A program made the translations under genes and the position numbers. From Negativicutes bacterium (GTDB lineage Bacteria > Bacillota_C > Negativicutes > Sporomusales_B > JARLHX01), in NCBI GenBank assembly GCA_031292035.1, contig JARLHX010000029.1:1-6762 (forward strand): a stretch of DNA of 6,762 nt. The letters run 5' to 3'. Within the stretch, counting starts at the first letter, position 1. The number at the start of each line of letters is the position of its first letter. Positions 1 to 6,762 of the stretch are shown here, in pieces. Under the pieces are notes generated by a model. That model was not told the origin of the DNA and made no database searches. It worked only from the letters and a program-made list of their open reading frames with translations.

Positions 1-1
1 A

Positions 2-1285
2 ATCCCGCCTGCGCGGACAGCCGGACGGGTGCTGTTTGCAACCAAATCGCCCGAAGGTGGCCGCAAGACCTTCTGCTTTATCTCGCGCACGATCCCCCGC
101 CATGCACCCAACGGCATTGCGCGTTACATATGGGATCTTGCGATGGGTTTTGCGCAAAGCGGGCACGAAACGCACCTCATCACCCTGACCGACGGGCCCT
201 CGATGGTCGAATTTACCGAGGGGCTTTGGATCCGTCACATTTCGCGCGGCGAACTCATGCCATCAGCCATACTCGAAGGCTTCACACCACTGCGGTCGGA
301 CGCCGCACGCATCAACACGGCTTGGGCAAGGGCGGCACATGGCGAAGTGCTGCGCCTGCGCCGGGACCGCTACATCGACCAGGTCATTGCCCCGGTATGG
401 GATCAAGAGGGGCTCTATTGCGCGCTGGACCACCGCCTGAACACCGTGATCTCGATGAACACGACCTTCCACCGGTACGCTGGGATAGAAGAAAGCCGAA
501 TTGATAAAGACACTCTTGCGGAATTGTCCGCGCTGGAGCGTTCTTATATTCAATCGTCGCGGTATTTTCTTTCCAATTCATCTTCATCGACTGCGCATCT
601 GAGGCATGATTTTGAGATCGACGGCGGTGCAGTTATCGCCCAAGCGCCGCATGGCGTCGCCGATATCGACCCTGAGGTCAAACAGCGCATCATGCGCAAA
701 CAGTCAAAGCCCGAAGATCCGGTCAGGGTGCTCTACGTAAGCCGCCTCGAAAAGCGCAAGGGAACCGATCTGTTCCTGACCGCGGCGGTTGAAACGTTGA
801 AAAGCCACCCCAACGTGATCTTCGATATGGCGGGTCGCGATTCTTATCCGGGTGACCCCGAGCACGGATATGACCAATACTTTGCCAAACTGACGCCGGA
901 ATTGAACCAAAGATTCAGGCGGCATGGCGAAGTGACCGATGAAGAGCTTCAAGATCTCTATTCGCTAGCGGATATCTTTTTTGTTCCGTCACGGTACGAA
1001 TCCTTCGGGATCATTTTTGTCGAGGCTATGCGCTGCTATTTGCCCGTACTGACGCTCGATATTGGCGGCGCGCGCGACATCGTGGACCACGGCGTGACCG
1101 GACTGCTCGCAAAGCCTGACGATGCCGCGCAACTGGCTGATTTTCTGGGCCAGCTTGTCACCAATCCGGCCCGGCGTGCGCAGATGGGGGTGGCAGGCCG
1201 CGAACGATATGAACGCCGCTTCGCAAATGAAACGGTGATTAATGCAACCCTCGAAGCGCTTAAGTTTTCCGATGTTGCAAAATAA
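2..1285 (+). CDS. GT4 glycosyltransferase, 5' end outside the window
   Basis: This is a GT-B-fold retaining glycosyltransferase of the GT4 (Glycos_transf_1) type, predicted to move a sugar from a nucleotide-sugar donor onto a glycan acceptor in the cytoplasm. Numbering from the GTG at 29, the N-terminal Rossmann half begins near residue 14 with a glycine-rich acceptor-side loop (PNGIARY, 27-33). The C-terminal donor-binding half begins near 231. R239 and K244 fit the conserved basic pair that contacts the donor phosphates, and E324-x7-E332 is the family EX7E motif. The frame has no stop from base 2 to 29, and the GTG at 29 has no usable ribosome-binding site at proper spacing, so the true start probably lies upstream. 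No signal peptide or membrane segment is visible. The 3' end overlaps the next gene by 14 bases, so the two are probably cotranscribed. Fold and class are firm; the sugar is unknown. Confidence 0.9.
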   Translation: MPPARTAGRVLFATKSPEGGRKTFCFISRTIPRHAPNGIARYIWDLAMGFAQSGHETHLITLTDGPSMVEFTEGLWIRHISRGELMPSAILEGFTPLRSDAARINTAWARAAHGEVLRLRRDRYIDQVIAPVWDQEGLYCALDHRLNTVISMNTTFHRYAGIEESRIDKDTLAELSALERSYIQSSRYFLSNSSSSTAHLRHDFEIDGGAVIAQAPHGVADIDPEVKQRIMRKQSKPEDPVRVLYVSRLEKRKGTDLFLTAAVETLKSHPNVIFDMAGRDSYPGDPEHGYDQYFAKLTPELNQRFRRHGEVTDEELQDLYSLADIFFVPSRYESFGIIFVEAMRCYLPVLTLDIGGARDIVDHGVTGLLAKPDDAAQLADFLGQLVTNPARRAQMGVAGRERYERRFANETVINATLEALKFSDVAK

Positions 1286-3152
1286 TTATATCCCGAGAAT
1301 TTCGTTCGTAACCGGGATCGTAAACCCCGGCGACGCGATCAGCGAAACATTGATTGCCGACATTTTGGCATTGGATCGGCTGAGCTTCAACCAGCGTCGT
1401 AATCTTGACGCACAAGTATATTGTAGAGAATCATCACATCAAGACACAAGAATAAATGTAGTCAGTGATTGGCGCGATGTTTTATCGGACGAACATTTCA
1501 GAACGTCAGATCTATATTATTTTCACTATGGTATATTCAGCGATATGCATCGCCTTATGCATCACGTGCGGCGCGATGCCAAACTGGTGGTGTTTTTCCA
1601 CAATGTCACTCAACCTCAGTATTGCCCGATTGAGGAAGAGAGCCTGATACACGCGTCCTATCAACAGATCAGAAATTTCCGCACGGCCGATTTCATTGTC
1701 GCTGCATCAGGATTTTCGGCCCGCCAAATTGCCGGGTATGACCTGGGCAAGGCCATCAAGGTCGTCCCCCTGTTCGGACCCAATGCGCCGGAAAGCCCGC
1801 CCGATCGCGCCCCGATAATCGACACCACGCGGCCCTTGCGCCTGCTCACGTGCGGCCGGTTCGTACGCAGCAAAGGCGCCGCGTTATTGCTGGCCGCGCT
1901 GGATCAAATCGACGCGTCGCCGGCGCGGCCGATCGAATTGACGTTGGCCGGCCAAACGCAGTTTTCCGATGCCCGATACATCAAATCGCTCGGCGAACTG
2001 GCCGCGCGCCTGAAACCGGACATATCCGTCAAGTTTGCCTTTGACCTGGCACCCGAAGCCATCCGCCCGCTGTTTGCCGACGCCGATGCGTTCGTGCTGC
2101 CTTCGCTGCACGAAGGCTTTGGCATGACCGTGGCCGAAGCCTTGATCGCGGACACGCCCGTAATCTGCTCGGATGCGGGCGCCCTGCCCGAAGTCAGCGG
2201 CGGCTATGGCCTGACATTCCCGGCAGGCGATGTTGCCGCGCTGGCCAGCGCATTGCAGGCCTTTGCCTCGGCCCAGAGCGCCGGAATGATACTATGCGAT
2301 CGCGGCCCGCTGCCACCGGCGGATTGGCACAAGCAGATGGCCGGTCATGCGCAGACATATTTGCGCGGCAAGTACATTGAACGCATGATCGGCGAATTTG
2401 ACGCCCTGTTGCAACCAACGCCAAGCTGGAACGAAAGCGCGAGGCACGCTCTGGCCGACGCTGACATGTTTGAACCGGGCAGCACACTGACATCTCGCTT
2501 TGACAGAGCAGTGCTTGAAGCGCTAGTAAATCGACAGATTGCAAACCCTATCGGCGATGCCGAGGCCAAAACGCGCAAAGGCGAACCGGCGGTTTCGCAG
2601 GGCAGACGGAGCGCCAATGCAAACCACATCGCCGATACACTTTGTGTGGATCTGCACATTGAAGCACTGGCGAAGTGGCCAAAGTGGCTACGCCCATCCA
2701 TCCTGAACCGCACGCGCTCGGCACGGCATTTAGCCGCTTACTTGGGCAAACGAACCTATACGCTTTTTCGCCTGATCGCGCATGCCAAAGCGGCCAGAAA
2801 CCGCAAGAACTGGAGCGAAGCCTGTGCAATTTATACCAAAGCCTTGGAAATCCGACCAAATCTTGGCCTAATATGGGTCCAATTGGGGCATGCACTCAAA
2901 GAATCCGGTGCGTTGATCGAAGCTGGGCAAGCATATGGACACGCTGAGAAATTGTTGCCTAACAATTCGGATCTACAATTGCAAATCGGCCACCTCAAAA
3001 AAATTAGCGGCAACGTGTCCGATGCGATGTTTTATTATAGACGAGCACTATTTTACGATCCAAGAAATTCCAACGCCGCCCAAGAACTCGTACATCTTGG
3101 ACAATCGGATGACGTTGTCCGAATACGTATGTACCATGGTTTTTTCTCATAA
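1272..3152 (+). CDS. GT4 glycosyltransferase fused to C-terminal TPR repeats, possibly 3'-truncated
   Basis: Predicted retaining glycosyltransferase with an added protein-interaction region. I chose ATG 1272 because the first Rossmann strand (PRISFVTG) begins seven residues later. An in-frame ATG at 1242 would add ten residues, and neither start has a strong ribosome-binding site. Counting from 1242, the donor half starts near residue 198, with R206 and K211 as donor-contacting residues and E291-x7-E299 as the EX7E motif in the context LHEGFG. A poorly conserved linker (about 390-510) leads to three TPR-like units at about 512-540, 544-574 and 576-608, recognisable from W/G/Y/A/P spacing such as ALEIRPN and ALFYDPRN. 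TPRs in such enzymes usually mediate protein contacts. The protein ends about 28 residues after the last unit, with the stop lying beside an insertion-sequence remnant, so loss of a longer C-terminus is possible. Base composition falls from about 2750 onward. Confidence 0.88.
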   Translation: MLQNNYIPRISFVTGIVNPGDAISETLIADILALDRLSFNQRRNLDAQVYCRESSHQDTRINVVSDWRDVLSDEHFRTSDLYYFHYGIFSDMHRLMHHVRRDAKLVVFFHNVTQPQYCPIEEESLIHASYQQIRNFRTADFIVAASGFSARQIAGYDLGKAIKVVPLFGPNAPESPPDRAPIIDTTRPLRLLTCGRFVRSKGAALLLAALDQIDASPARPIELTLAGQTQFSDARYIKSLGELAARLKPDISVKFAFDLAPEAIRPLFADADAFVLPSLHEGFGMTVAEALIADTPVICSDAGALPEVSGGYGLTFPAGDVAALASALQAFASAQSAGMILCDRGPLPPADWHKQMAGHAQTYLRGKYIERMIGEFDALLQPTPSWNESARHALADADMFEPGSTLTSRFDRAVLEALVNRQIANPIGDAEAKTRKGEPAVSQGRRSANANHIADTLCVDLHIEALAKWPKWLRPSILNRTRSARHLAAYLGKRTYTLFRLIAHAKAARNRKNWSEACAIYTKALEIRPNLGLIWVQLGHALKESGALIEAGQAYGHAEKLLPNNSDLQLQIGHLKKISGNVSDAMFYYRRALFYDPRNSNAAQELVHLGQSDDVVRIRMYHGFFS

Positions 3153-3661
3153 TCTTGCCTCGCCTTCTGTTGGCAGATCGATCGTGCCCGCGGCATCGTG
3201 TAGCTGGGGGCAATCCCCGAATATTCCGGCTTTGGCCAACGCAGGTTATTTACCCGGCACAGCCGAGAGCAAGGCGATGGGATTGTCACTCACCGCCATG
3301 GCTTCAAGAGACGTGCAGCGCCCACGCTGGACGGCCCATTCGTCGGAATGTTCCATGAGTATGGCGCCAATATTGCCAACCTGCATTGCTCACGAGTTAC
3401 GCGCCTACTTGCGAAGAGCGATAGTCAAGATTGCGGCCTGCCGTTTGCTGAAGATGAAGCAGACGTGGCGATAGGGGAATGCGACGAAATCGCCCTTCCT
3501 GAGGTTATCCCATCGTCAAATGCCATCGCAGGCTGAGGCGCCGTTGATCGCGTATTGATCTTCAGGAACGAGCCGTTTAGGATCGAAATAGATCACGCCT
3601 GACGACCATACCGCACATCACAGCGAGTAAGTATAAGCACTCATTTTTACGGATAAATCCA
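3153..3661. other. Gene-free region with mobile-element debris
   Basis: No intact gene can be supported in these roughly 500 bases. Plus-strand open frames here lack family motifs and a convincing start. The minus strand holds a transposase-like tail (3246-3398). The same minus-strand frame continues to the right, to about 3611, with coding-like codon choice but with stops at 3516-3518, 3405-3407 and 3390-3392; I do not recognise that part. Just before the next gene, a partial ribosome-binding site GGA lies at 3651-3653, eight bases from the ATG at 3662. A weak promoter-like pair, TTGATC at 3555-3560 and TAGGAT at 3578-3583 with a 17-base spacer, is present but unproven. I saw no convincing terminator after the gene ending at 3152. 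Confidence 0.6.
3246..3398 (-). pseudogene. Degraded C-terminal fragment of an IS256-family (mutator-type) transposase
   Basis: Read on the minus strand, this stretch translates to a tail containing GAILMEHSDEWAVQRGRC, then LEAMAVSDNP and finally SAVPGK followed by a TAA stop at 3246-3248. From memory of the family, the C-terminus of many IS256-type transposases reads like GAILLEQNDEWAVQRARYMTLE...SDDP...LPAV, so the match is specific although short. In-frame stops at 3390-3392 and 3405-3407, and the absence of the catalytic part upstream, show that it is dead. About 100 bases past the stop, a run resembling an IS end (GGTTTTTTCTC on the plus strand at 3139-3149) overlaps the end of the GT4-TPR gene. 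The opposite terminus of the element is not recognisable in the window. A chance resemblance cannot be fully excluded without a search. Confidence 0.5.
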
Positions 3662-5254
3662 ATGGAAAAAATAAGCCACATACATCAAATTTTCATTCAA
3701 GAAAATGGCAAGATGCCTCGCTCATTCCCAGATTCTATTATTGAAAATACTAATTTTATTAGAAATCTTTATCCGAAGGCAAAATATAAAATTTATTCCG
3801 GGGATGAGATAAGGGATTTCATTAGTGAAAATTTCGATGAAATAGTGCTTCATGCATACGATACGCTAAAACCTTACGCTTACAAATGCGACCTCGGCCG
3901 GCTATGTTTGCTGTATATATATGGCGGACTTTATGTTGATTTGGGCGTAAGGGTGTTTTTTCCGCTACAAATTGATAATAAAAAAAATATTTTGCTATTT
4001 CGATGCCCGTTGCATAAGGAAAATCATCCCTGGGACGTCGAAAATTCGATTATGTACTCAACGCCGAAGCGGGAAGAATTCAAGATTGCAATCGATATTA
4101 TTTGCGACAATGTTAAAAAGCGATTTTATGGGGTTAACACTCTGGCACCCACGGGGCCGGGCGTGATCGGGCGCGCAATTGCAATTGCCGGCGCAGAAAA
4201 AGATTATGCCATAGGATTTTCATCTGTATCCAATACCCCTTTGCCCGTTCATTTTTTCAATTACATTCTCCCGAACGGTACATTTGTTGCAACACGAACA
4301 AAAAATGGACGATTGAGCGTCGTGATTGAAGGCGCGAACGACTACAATGATTTTTGGCATGCCGGCATTGTTTATGGCGAACCGACGGTTTTCTTGGCCG
4401 AACATTTTCACCCAAAATCGAGCAAGGAAAAGGAGGCAGGCAAAGCCATTGCAAAGGCTGGGCTGCCCTTTTCCAGCAAAGGGATCATTATTTGGGGACC
4501 ATATGGGTTCTTGATTGCCGGTCGCTACAACGTAACTGTTTTATTTTCTGAAAATTCAATTACCGACGGATTAAAAATTGATCTTTTTGATAAAGGCCTC
4601 GGCGTTCTTCGCGAATTGGAATTATCGGATTCCTATAGAGTATCAGCCAATGAATTCAAATTTGAATTTCTAAATCCCCACACTTCACGCCTGCTGGAAG
4701 CGAGGTTTCATTCAGAAGGTAAAGCTAAAGGTGCGCTGATTTCAGTCACATTCGATTTAATTGATGATAGAGTAGTCCCCACAGTTTTTTCTGCTGAGAA
4801 TTTTTATTCAAATGCCACAGATGGCAAACCAGCTGGAAAAACCGTGGCGCGTTACGGAATTCCTTACGCGGGGCGGGGGTGTATCATCTGGGGGCCATAT
4901 CAATTTTTGAGAGAAGGTCGTTATAAGGTCAACGTTCTGTTTGGCGAGAACTCTGTCACCGAGGGTTTGAAGCTCAACCTTTTTGATCAAGGTCTGGGCG
5001 TTCTTCACAAGACGAACTTATCACATGCGCAGAGGGTGTCGGAGCGTGAATTCACCTTTGAATTTCATAATTCCTACACCTCACGGCTGTTTGAAGTTAG
5101 GCTTTTTGGTGATGGGAGAGCGAAAGGCACGCTGGTGTCAGTTACCTTTTTCCCAATTGCAGAGGAGAATCCCGACGCCAGCCCTACAGTCGCATTCGGA
5201 AAAAAGTGGCGGGGAATGAAGCGCCTGCTCGGTGGAAGCCCGCGAGCATCATAG
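3662..5254 (+). CDS. GT32-like (DXD sugar-binding type) glycosyltransferase with two tandem C-terminal beta-rich domains
   Basis: The first 240 or so residues resemble the Gly_transf_sug/OCH1-like group, GT-A enzymes that transfer sugars in capsule, O-antigen and related glycans. It opens with a short strand (ISHIHQIFIQ) and has the conserved YKCDLGRLCLLYIYGGLYVD region (75-93, D77 and R80) and the loop PTGPGVIGRA (163-172). Where the family has a metal-binding DXD after GG-x-Y, this protein has D93-L94-G95, so the second acidic residue is missing. Residues 241-368 and 373-500 are two copies of one domain of about 128 residues, each with the signature IIWGPY..L..GRY and then VLF.ENS.T.GLK. 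They are probably beta-sandwiches for carbohydrate or protein binding, which is an inference. A basic tail (514-530) follows. No membrane segment is seen. The gene is AT-rich compared with the flanking GT4 genes. The ATG has a partial GGA ribosome-binding site eight bases upstream. Confidence 0.85.
   Translation: MEKISHIHQIFIQENGKMPRSFPDSIIENTNFIRNLYPKAKYKIYSGDEIRDFISENFDEIVLHAYDTLKPYAYKCDLGRLCLLYIYGGLYVDLGVRVFFPLQIDNKKNILLFRCPLHKENHPWDVENSIMYSTPKREEFKIAIDIICDNVKKRFYGVNTLAPTGPGVIGRAIAIAGAEKDYAIGFSSVSNTPLPVHFFNYILPNGTFVATRTKNGRLSVVIEGANDYNDFWHAGIVYGEPTVFLAEHFHPKSSKEKEAGKAIAKAGLPFSSKGIIIWGPYGFLIAGRYNVTVLFSENSITDGLKIDLFDKGLGVLRELELSDSYRVSANEFKFEFLNPHTSRLLEARFHSEGKAKGALISVTFDLIDDRVVPTVFSAENFYSNATDGKPAGKTVARYGIPYAGRGCIIWGPYQFLREGRYKVNVLFGENSVTEGLKLNLFDQGLGVLHKTNLSHAQRVSEREFTFEFHNSYTSRLFEVRLFGDGRAKGTLVSVTFFPIAEENPDASPTVAFGKKWRGMKRLLGGSPRAS
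4382..4765 (+). repeat. Tandem domain repeat, copy A (within the GT32-like gene)
   Basis: This encodes residues 241-368 of the GT32-like protein. It starts with PTVF and ends with SVTFDLI. It aligns without gaps to copy B at an offset of 132 residues (396 bases), with 72 of 128 positions identical by my hand count. At DNA level the copies differ at many third positions, so the duplication is not a recent one. Copy A has the more AT-rich codons. Confidence 0.9.
4778..5161 (+). repeat. Tandem domain repeat, copy B (within the GT32-like gene)
   Basis: This encodes residues 373-500, beginning with PTVF and ending with SVTFFPI. It keeps the same core as copy A: IIWGPY, GRY.V.VLF, ENS.T.GLK, LFD.GLGVL, TSRL and AKG. 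Four residues separate the copies. A third PTV (508-510) appears in the C-terminal tail but is not followed by a further domain. Confidence 0.9.
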
Positions 5255-5376
5255 ACACCATTCAACGATGTGCCATTACAGATCTCTTTTAGCTACGTCA
5301 GCACATTGATCAAATTAGATCGCACTGTATTTTTTGAAGATCATAACCTTAAATCATTCGACATCAACCGGTTTAC

Positions 5377-5380
5377 AAGG
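5377..5380 (+). promoter_or_regulatory. Ribosome-binding site that decides the methyltransferase start
   Basis: AAGG lies nine bases before the ATG at 5390. The upstream in-frame GTG at 5270 has no such site, and the extra 40 residues it would add do not resemble the family N-terminus, so 5390 is the preferred start. Confidence 0.5.
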
Positions 5381-5389
5381 CATCATAAT

Positions 5390-5959
5390 ATGTCAAAATC
5401 CCTAACAGATAGCAGAAATTTAGAAGATATCCGTGAGCAATTTCTTGCAGAAAAGATATTGCCGACCATCTGGCTTGGAGATAGCGCTTCACGTTTTGAT
5501 GATTACACAAAATATGCACAAGGTTGTGAAACAATTTTGGAATTGGGTGTATACACTGGCCTTACGACCACCGCATTTTTATTGGCGAATCCGAAAAAGC
5601 TTATTTCCATTGACCACACTGCGTCGAATTTCAGCATTCGGCATCAGATTGAATATCTGGCAGAAAAGCAGGGAACCGAGTTCCATTTTTTGGAAATGAA
5701 TGATTTGGATTATGAATCGAGCGGACAAGATCTACTTTTGATCGATACAACTCACTTTTATGATCAAACTTTAAAAGAGCTGGAAAGATTTGGGGGCCTG
5801 ACACGACAGCGGATCGTACTGCATGATTGCGCTTCGCATGATGGCGTAATGAAGGCGGTATGCGACTGGCTGTTTACCAATAAAGAATTCTATATTAGCC
5901 TGCATGATAATCGCGGCGATGGCGTATGTGTTTTGCAGCGCTATCCAAAACTACAATAG
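5390..5959 (+). CDS. Class I SAM-dependent methyltransferase (Methyltransf_24-like)
   Basis: This is a 189-residue protein with a Rossmann-type methyltransferase core, probably transferring a methyl group from S-adenosylmethionine. Motif I is ILELGVYTG (49-57), where E51 and G53 match the E-x-G signature of this group. An acidic residue at the end of the second strand (SIDH, D75) would bind the ribose of the cofactor. D114 and DTTH (119-122) match the later D...IDG.H strand, and LHD (144-146) matches the HD that closes the fold in CmcI/Methyltransf_24 proteins. The length suits a single-domain enzyme. A GTG at 5270 would give 229 residues but is less likely. It follows the GT32-like gene by 135 bases in the same direction and shares its low GC, so the two probably arrived together. 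Modification of a sugar or glycan is inferred from context only. A weak promoter-like pair (TTGATC 5306-5311, TATTTT 5328-5333) lies upstream. Confidence 0.8.
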   Translation: MSKSLTDSRNLEDIREQFLAEKILPTIWLGDSASRFDDYTKYAQGCETILELGVYTGLTTTAFLLANPKKLISIDHTASNFSIRHQIEYLAEKQGTEFHFLEMNDLDYESSGQDLLLIDTTHFYDQTLKELERFGGLTRQRIVLHDCASHDGVMKAVCDWLFTNKEFYISLHDNRGDGVCVLQRYPKLQ

Positions 5960-6018
5960 ATTTGTTTCATATGAGAACGGGATTTATTATCGCCATATCC
6001 TGGCATGGTTCATCGAAA

Positions 6019-6762
6019 TCATGACGACTTTTTGCTAGAGGCGCCAGTCGTTAATTTTCCGAGATAATCAACCAAGTCTGTACAATAGGCCTCTTCCGTC
6101 ACATCCGCCGGAATGACGGGGCGACGGCAAGGGCCAGTGGGAGGCAACGCGGCGATCGCGTGTTCCCAGGCATCGTCGTCGTCGCAAGCCAGCAGCGTGG
6201 TGGTGCCTTGCGCGATTTCGCGGTGGGCGGCGATGTTTGAGGCGATGGTTGGAACGCCCATGATGTTGGCTTCCAGAACCGGCAGGCCGAACCCTTCGAC
6301 CCACGTCGGGCTGAGCAGACCGGTTGCGCCCAGCACCAGTTGGGCCAGCGCGTGGCTCGACAGGCCGGACACTTCGTGGACGTGCGCGCGCAGGGTGGCG
6401 TTGCGTTCTAGCGGGGCGAGTATCCGATCGGAATCAAACCCGCGTGACCCCACGATCACCAGATGGGGTGCATCTTTGCCCAACCGCACGATCAGCCGCC
6501 GCCATACGCGCAACAGCAAATCGTGATTTTTGCGCGGTTCGATCGTCGACACAACAACGCAATAGCGCGCACCCGTCAGTTCAGGCAAGCCGTCTGCGGC
6601 TTCGACAAAGGCGGAAGACAAGGGCAGCGGCCGCACCAGACTGGGCAAGTGCGGTCGCCCGTTCTGCGCCAGCGAGGCGTTCACGGTGTCGCGCGCATAG
6701 GCGGTGGTATAGATCATGCAGTCGGCGTGGCGCGCGGCCGTGCGGACCATGCGACCGTGATG
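6019..6762 (-). CDS. GT4 glycosyltransferase, C-terminal part; 5' end outside the window
   Basis: This is the donor-binding half of a retaining GT-B glycosyltransferase of the GT4 family. The frame is open to the window edge, so the ATG at 6750 is most likely internal: a complete GT4 protein is usually 350-400 residues and the acceptor half is missing. Numbered from that ATG, the N-terminal strand is a typical ADCMIYTT element (9-16), followed by VSTIEPRKNH (67-76) with R73 and K74 as donor phosphate contacts, the strand LVIVGSRG (97-104), and E152-x7-E160 in WVEGFGLPVLEA as the EX7E motif. The end is a short serine/lysine tail. Codon use is GC-rich, unlike the convergent AT-rich methyltransferase gene 59 bases away, so it probably belongs to a separate transcription unit of the same glycan locus. 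The sugar specificity is unknown. Confidence 0.88.
   Translation of the reverse strand, partial: HHGRMVRTAARHADCMIYTTAYARDTVNASLAQNGRPHLPSLVRPLPLSSAFVEAADGLPELTGARYCVVVSTIEPRKNHDLLLRVWRRLIVRLGKDAPHLVIVGSRGFDSDRILAPLERNATLRAHVHEVSGLSSHALAQLVLGATGLLSPTWVEGFGLPVLEANIMGVPTIASNIAAHREIAQGTTTLLACDDDDAWEHAIAALPPTGPCRRPVIPADVTEEAYCTDLVDYLGKLTTGASSKKSS

Noticed and set aside
2194..2895. Several minus-strand open frames opposite the GT4-TPR gene
   Set aside because: These are shadows of a well-supported plus-strand gene in GC-rich sequence, with arginine- and serine-rich translations and no motifs.
2935..3474. Plus-strand open frame of 179 codons across the end of the GT4-TPR gene and the gene-free region
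   Set aside because: Its first part lies out of frame inside the TPR-coding sequence, and the rest runs antisense to the transposase-like tail. It shows no motif and no ribosome-binding site.
3348..3536. Plus-strand open frame of 62 codons in the gene-free region
   Set aside because: It is antisense to the recognisable transposase fragment, has no ribosome-binding site and no family resemblance that I can name.
5270..5389. N-terminal extension of the methyltransferase from GTG 5270
   Set aside because: The extra 40 residues show no family features, and the ATG at 5390 has an AAGG site at good spacing, so the shorter form is preferred.
5960..6018. Possible bidirectional terminator between the convergent genes
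   Set aside because: Only four-base stems (GCCA/TGGC, and TCAT/ATGA followed by a short T run) are present, which is too weak to call.
6113..6526. Plus-strand open frame of 137 codons
   Set aside because: It is antisense to the GT4 gene, whose EX7E and EPRKN motifs establish the minus strand as coding.

Overview
The window is a stretch of a bacterial glycan-assembly locus. Five protein genes are visible: three GT4-type glycosyltransferases, one glycosyltransferase of the DXD sugar-binding (GT32-like) type, and one small class I methyltransferase. Both outer genes run off the window edges. The GC-rich codon use of the outer genes, the GT4-plus-TPR architecture and a decayed IS256-type transposase tail are compatible with an alphaproteobacterium, for example an acetic-acid-bacterium or sphingomonad type. 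No rRNA or housekeeping marker is present, so this placement is an inference only.

Left part (about 1-3152, + strand): two overlapping GT4 genes that look translationally coupled. The first is open at its 5' end. The second carries a linker and three TPR units after its GT domain, then stops abruptly.

Middle (3153-3661): about 500 bases with no intact gene. The minus strand holds what I read as the degraded C-terminal end of an IS256-family transposase. Its terminal region abuts, and may have cut, the 3' end of the GT4-TPR gene.

AT-rich island (3662-5959, + strand): a 530-residue GT32-like protein followed by a Methyltransf_24-like protein, both clearly poorer in GC than their neighbours. 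The GT32-like protein has two tandem copies of a roughly 130-residue beta-rich domain after its catalytic part and a non-canonical D-L-G in place of the DXD motif. It is the most unusual item in the window.

Right part (6019-6762, - strand): a GC-rich GT4 gene that converges on the island and continues beyond the window.

Together the genes suggest stepwise addition of sugars, and perhaps methylation, in a surface polysaccharide (exopolysaccharide, capsule or O-antigen). The particular sugars and linkages cannot be read from the sequence. I saw no membrane segments, flippase, polymerase, tRNA or CRISPR array.
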